A stretch of DNA of 64,000 bases from Mycobacterium sp. MYCO198283. GTDB taxonomy: Bacteria; Actinomycetota; Actinomycetes; Mycobacteriales; Mycobacteriaceae. A program made the translations under genes and the position numbers. The first letter of the stretch is position 1, and each line of letters begins with the position of its first letter. Shown here piece by piece: positions 62,209-64,000 of the stretch. The notes under the pieces are model-generated. The model did no database searches. It saw only the letters and a list, made by a program, of their open reading frames with translations, and had not been told where the DNA came from. Location of the stretch: NCBI RefSeq assembly GCF_021213805.1, contig NZ_JAJQJI010000007.1, positions 1 through 64,000 of the forward strand, written 5' to 3'.

Positions 62209-62325
62209 CCGAGAAAGGCCAGGTCAGACCCTATAAGGGGCTGATGGGCTCCGGTCAGAACTAGCCGACCGTATGCAGATCGTATGCACAGTACATCAAC
62301 CTCAACCACCAACGACCGCATACAG

Positions 62326-62811
62326 TCATGCCCGCTCCGCCGCCGCATCGAACACCCAGCGGTACTCACCATTCGTGGGCAGCCCGCGCTTACCCGGAAA
62401 GACACGCTCGTCAGCTGGTACACACCGAGATTGCGACCAGCTTCTCCCACACGATATTAGGAATGGCGACCCGCCGCGGCTTATCCGTTTTCGTGGTCGA
62501 CTCAACGACCCCCCGACCCGTCACATTCGTTACCGACGCCGTAACGTTAAAACCCGCTTGTCCATGTCGATGTCACGCCACCGCAGAGCAACCGCTTCAC
62601 CGAACCGAAGCCCGCAGTAACCCAGCGTCAACGTCAGCGCCTCGAAATGGCCTGTCTCGGCCACGAGCGCCTGCAATTGCCTGTGCGATAGTCCCTCACG
62701 GCTGCCGTCATTTTTCCTGCTCGGCACAACGACGCCCTCAGTGACGTTATCTTGAATGTTCTTAGTCCGCACAGCATACTTCAACACTTGCGACCGCTTG
62801 ATAGGACTGGA
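62326..62811 (-). pseudogene. Tyrosine recombinase (phage integrase), frameshifted and truncated
   Basis: Reading from 62811 down: SQVLKYAVRTKNIQDNV, EGLSHRQLQALVAETGHFEAL, and LTLGYCGLRFGEAVALRWRDID, the box I region with catalytic Arg. Near the A4 run at 62549-62552 the frame shifts. It continues as NVTASVTNVTGRGVVESTTK and DKPRRVAIPNIVWEKLVA, then after another shift (about 62412-62435) as ADERVFPGKRGLPTNGEYRW and a stop at 62326. The C-terminal HxxR and Tyr region is missing, and the N-terminal arm-binding domain is lost at a stop near 62812. It is therefore inactive. It lies beside the tRNA, as an integrase should. Confidence 0.85.
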
Positions 62812-62849
62812 TCACCCGAGACGCCGAAAAGGCGCCACTGCCACGCTGC

Positions 62850-63242
62850 TTGACTTCGCCGTCCTCCGAGCTTGACAGCAATGGTCGCCCCCTCGTCGTG
62901 CCGAGTGGCCCATCGGGGAATCAGCTCGGCGAGTTCGGCGGCGTTGTGTCGCAGCAGGTCGTTGGTCAGATGCACGGCCTTCCGGTCGTGACCGACCCGA
63001 ACCTGCCGACCAATCTGGGCGCGGGCAATAACGAGGACGTCGTCCACGTTCTGCGCGCCAGTGACCTGCTGCTGTTCGAGTCGAGTGTCCGCACTCGTGC
63101 CCTGCAGGAGACTCGGACCACGACCCTGACGGTCCTGCTGCAGGTCTACGGCTACCTGGCGTTCACTGCCGGCCGTATCCCGAAGAGCATCTGTGAGATC
63201 GGCGGCACCGCACTTCCTGCGCCGGCCGACTTTCTGAGTTAG
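62850..63242 (+). pseudogene. Phage major capsid protein, C-terminal fragment
   Basis: Up to 130 residues. The segment from LDSNGRPLVVPSGPSGNQLG through GQMHGLPVVTDPNLPTNLGAG, EDVVHVLRASDLLLFESSVR and LTVLLQVYGYLAFTAGRIP matches the C-terminal end of HK97-fold capsid proteins of mycobacteriophages. The first two thirds are absent: in front lies the integrase remnant on the other strand. TTG 62850 is only the formal reading start. No other virion genes are seen, so this is a remnant. Confidence 0.75.
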
Positions 63243-63247
63243 CGCTT

Positions 63248-63289
63248 GAGTGACTAGTTCACTCGTGAGACTTCAGGCTCACGCCTGAA
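63248..63289. terminator. Two adjacent hairpins
   Basis: GAGTGA-CTAGT-TCACTC (63248-63264) and TTCAGGC-TCAC-GCCTGAA (63272-63289) are both perfect. They stand between the 3' ends of the capsid fragment (plus) and the small membrane gene (minus), so they may be the old bidirectional terminators. Confidence 0.45.
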
Positions 63290-63352
63290 ACACCGGGTGG
63301 CCACCGCCGAGACATCGCGCCTCTGAAATATGGAGGACGAGTCCGGCGGTGG

Positions 63353-63541
63353 TCACCACTGGTAGTAAGACGGATAGAAGCAGCCGAACGTGCCGCGGGG
63401 ATCGTCCTGCATATAGAGCCGGTGCTGCCACTCGGCGCGAGCAATAAGCTCTCGGCGGGCTCGCTGTCGCGCCCGGTATCGACTCAGCGACACCGCCCCG
63501 AGGATGAACGGCCACATTGCAACGGCGTAGAAACTTAGCAA
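63353..63541 (-). CDS. Small membrane protein of phage/element type
   Basis: A 62-residue protein: one membrane span (FYAVAMWPFILGAVSLS), a basic stretch RYRARQRARRELIARAEWQHR and a C-terminal LYMQDDPRGTFGCFYPSYYQW. This layout (span, Arg-rich helix, AxxxHxxYMxGDPxGxxGxYPP-like tail) is common in small proteins of mycobacteriophages and mobile elements. Function is unknown. Start TTG 63541, or ATG 63517 for a shorter form. It follows the 55-residue gene by 12 bp. Confidence 0.6.
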   Translation of the reverse strand: MLSFYAVAMWPFILGAVSLSRYRARQRARRELIARAEWQHRLYMQDDPRGTFGCFYPSYYQW

Positions 63542-63553
63542 GGTAATCGCCCC

Positions 63554-63721
63554 TCAGGGCCACTGGTAGTAACCATCCCGCGCTGGCATCATTTGGCCAA
63601 CAAAGAACAAGCCCCACACAATCGCTGTTACCACGAGGTATGGGTGTCGTCGAACTCCATCCACGCGTGCAAGGTCCGTAGCGGCGCAAAGGGTGGCCGC
63701 GGCCCGCCTGCCCTTCGCCAT
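63554..63721 (-). CDS. Small membrane protein, 55 residues
   Basis: ATG 63721 begins MAKGRRAAATLCAATDLARV; one membrane span follows (YLVVTAIVWGLFFVGQMM), then a tail PARDGYYQWP. The tail YYQW is the same as that of the next gene downstream, suggesting related functions or a duplication. No SD is seen. I do not recognise a family. Confidence 0.5.
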   Translation of the reverse strand: MAKGRRAAATLCAATDLARVDGVRRHPYLVVTAIVWGLFFVGQMMPARDGYYQWP

Positions 63722-63734
63722 GCCGCGAAGGGTG

Positions 63735-64000
63735 TCACTTCTGGGTGATGTGACTCCGCATCTCAGCGCGGTTCCGCGCTTCTACCGCCTCCTGAATCAG
63801 GGCCGCCACCGATGTCAGGGTCGTCACCAGCCCGGTTAGGTCATCGGCGGCCGACGGCACACGCTCCTCAGCCACCAGGCGAAGCAGCTGCTCGCGGGCC
63901 ACCGTCGATACCGGTAGGCCCCGGCGCTCGGCGACGCGCTCCAGCGCCTCCAGCTCCTCCGGGTTCAGCCGCACCTGCAGCACCTTGCTGCGCGCCCGGT
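63735..64000 (-). CDS. Ribbon-helix-helix DNA-binding protein, cut by the window edge
   Basis: At least 88 residues are visible; the frame is open to the edge (RARSKVLQVRLNPEELEALERVAERRGLPVSTVAREQLLRL). A beta strand VLQVRL followed by two helices is the RHH fold of CopG/Arc, as found in antitoxins, mobilisation accessory proteins and phage regulators. GTG 63983 is an internal possible start. The C-terminal part (TLTSVAALIQEAVEARNRAEMRSHI) is helical. Which of these roles applies cannot be said from this piece. Confidence 0.7.
   Translation of the reverse strand, partial: RARSKVLQVRLNPEELEALERVAERRGLPVSTVAREQLLRLVAEERVPSAADDLTGLVTTLTSVAALIQEAVEARNRAEMRSHITQK

Noticed and set aside
62273-62744. 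Plus-strand frames opposite the integrase remnant
   Set aside because: They are antisense to recognisable integrase sequence and show no domain or start signal.
62781-63047. Minus-strand 88-residue frame beside the integrase remnant
   Set aside because: It is antisense to the recognisable capsid fragment and does not continue the integrase; treated as a shadow.

Overview
The window looks like chromosomal DNA of a Mycobacterium, most likely a fast grower (Mycolicibacterium type). It is GC-rich with dense genes and many GTG starts. Gene order follows the M. tuberculosis block from tyrS (Rv1689) back to pdtaR (Rv1626), without the PE/PE_PGRS and pks genes of that species. An rRNA promoter and leader lies directly downstream of tyrS, as in the second rrn operon of fast growers. 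Rv numbers are from memory of synteny and sequence, not from a search.

Layout. 1-4.5 kb: leader of an rRNA operon (reading out of the window to the left), tyrS, a 3-methyladenine DNA glycosylase, and a divergent ABC exporter with a TetR regulator. 4.5-10.1 kb: a Trm112-like protein, a secreted protein, a hydrolase/acyl-CoA-synthetase fusion (Rv1683 type) and an intact ABC-F protein. 10.1-18.6 kb: the complete arginine operon argCJBDFRGH, most genes overlapping by 4 bp, with two ArgR-box-like sites in front. 18.6-23.1 kb: pheST and a class III nucleotide cyclase. 23.2-26.6 kb: a DUF2236 oxidase-like gene behind a palindromic promoter, then infC-rpmI-rplT-tsnR, where infC starts at AUC and has a leader with an intrinsic terminator. 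26.6-33.2 kb: DUF1844 protein, lysX, a membrane esterase-like protein, a small protein and an AlkZ-like protein. 33.2-45.9 kb: uvrA, a metallo-beta-lactamase-fold hydrolase, a universal stress protein, a CapA-like GT-C mannosyltransferase, a UdgX-type uracil-DNA-binding protein, a carboxylesterase, tRNA-Cys, uvrB, DUF402 protein, a secreted protein and a CoaE-GrpB fusion. 46-55 kb: rpsA, polA, an accessory lysR/flavin monooxygenase/hydrolase cassette placed directly against polA, and a KstR-type operon (DUF35 protein plus thiolase). 55-62 kb: a branched-chain amino-acid-type ABC operon (livKHMGF) with a second binding protein at its end, then pdtaR. 62.1-64 kb: a tRNA with a Leu(CAA) anticodon but a short variable arm, followed by remains of an integrated phage-like element: a frameshifted integrase, the C-terminal part of a capsid gene, two small membrane proteins and a ribbon-helix-helix gene cut by the window edge.

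Regulation visible in the DNA. RecA-independent damage promoters (TTGTCRGTG-N8-TAN3T type) lie before uvrA and uvrB, ArgR boxes before argC, a KstR-type box before the thiolase pair and a LysR-type box at lysR. Several TANNNT -10 boxes sit 6-10 bp before a start codon, which predicts leaderless or near-leaderless mRNAs (pheS, lysX, polA, ABC-F, CapA-like). Most of the window is conserved core. The accessory parts are the lysR cassette, the liv operon and the phage remnant at the right edge.
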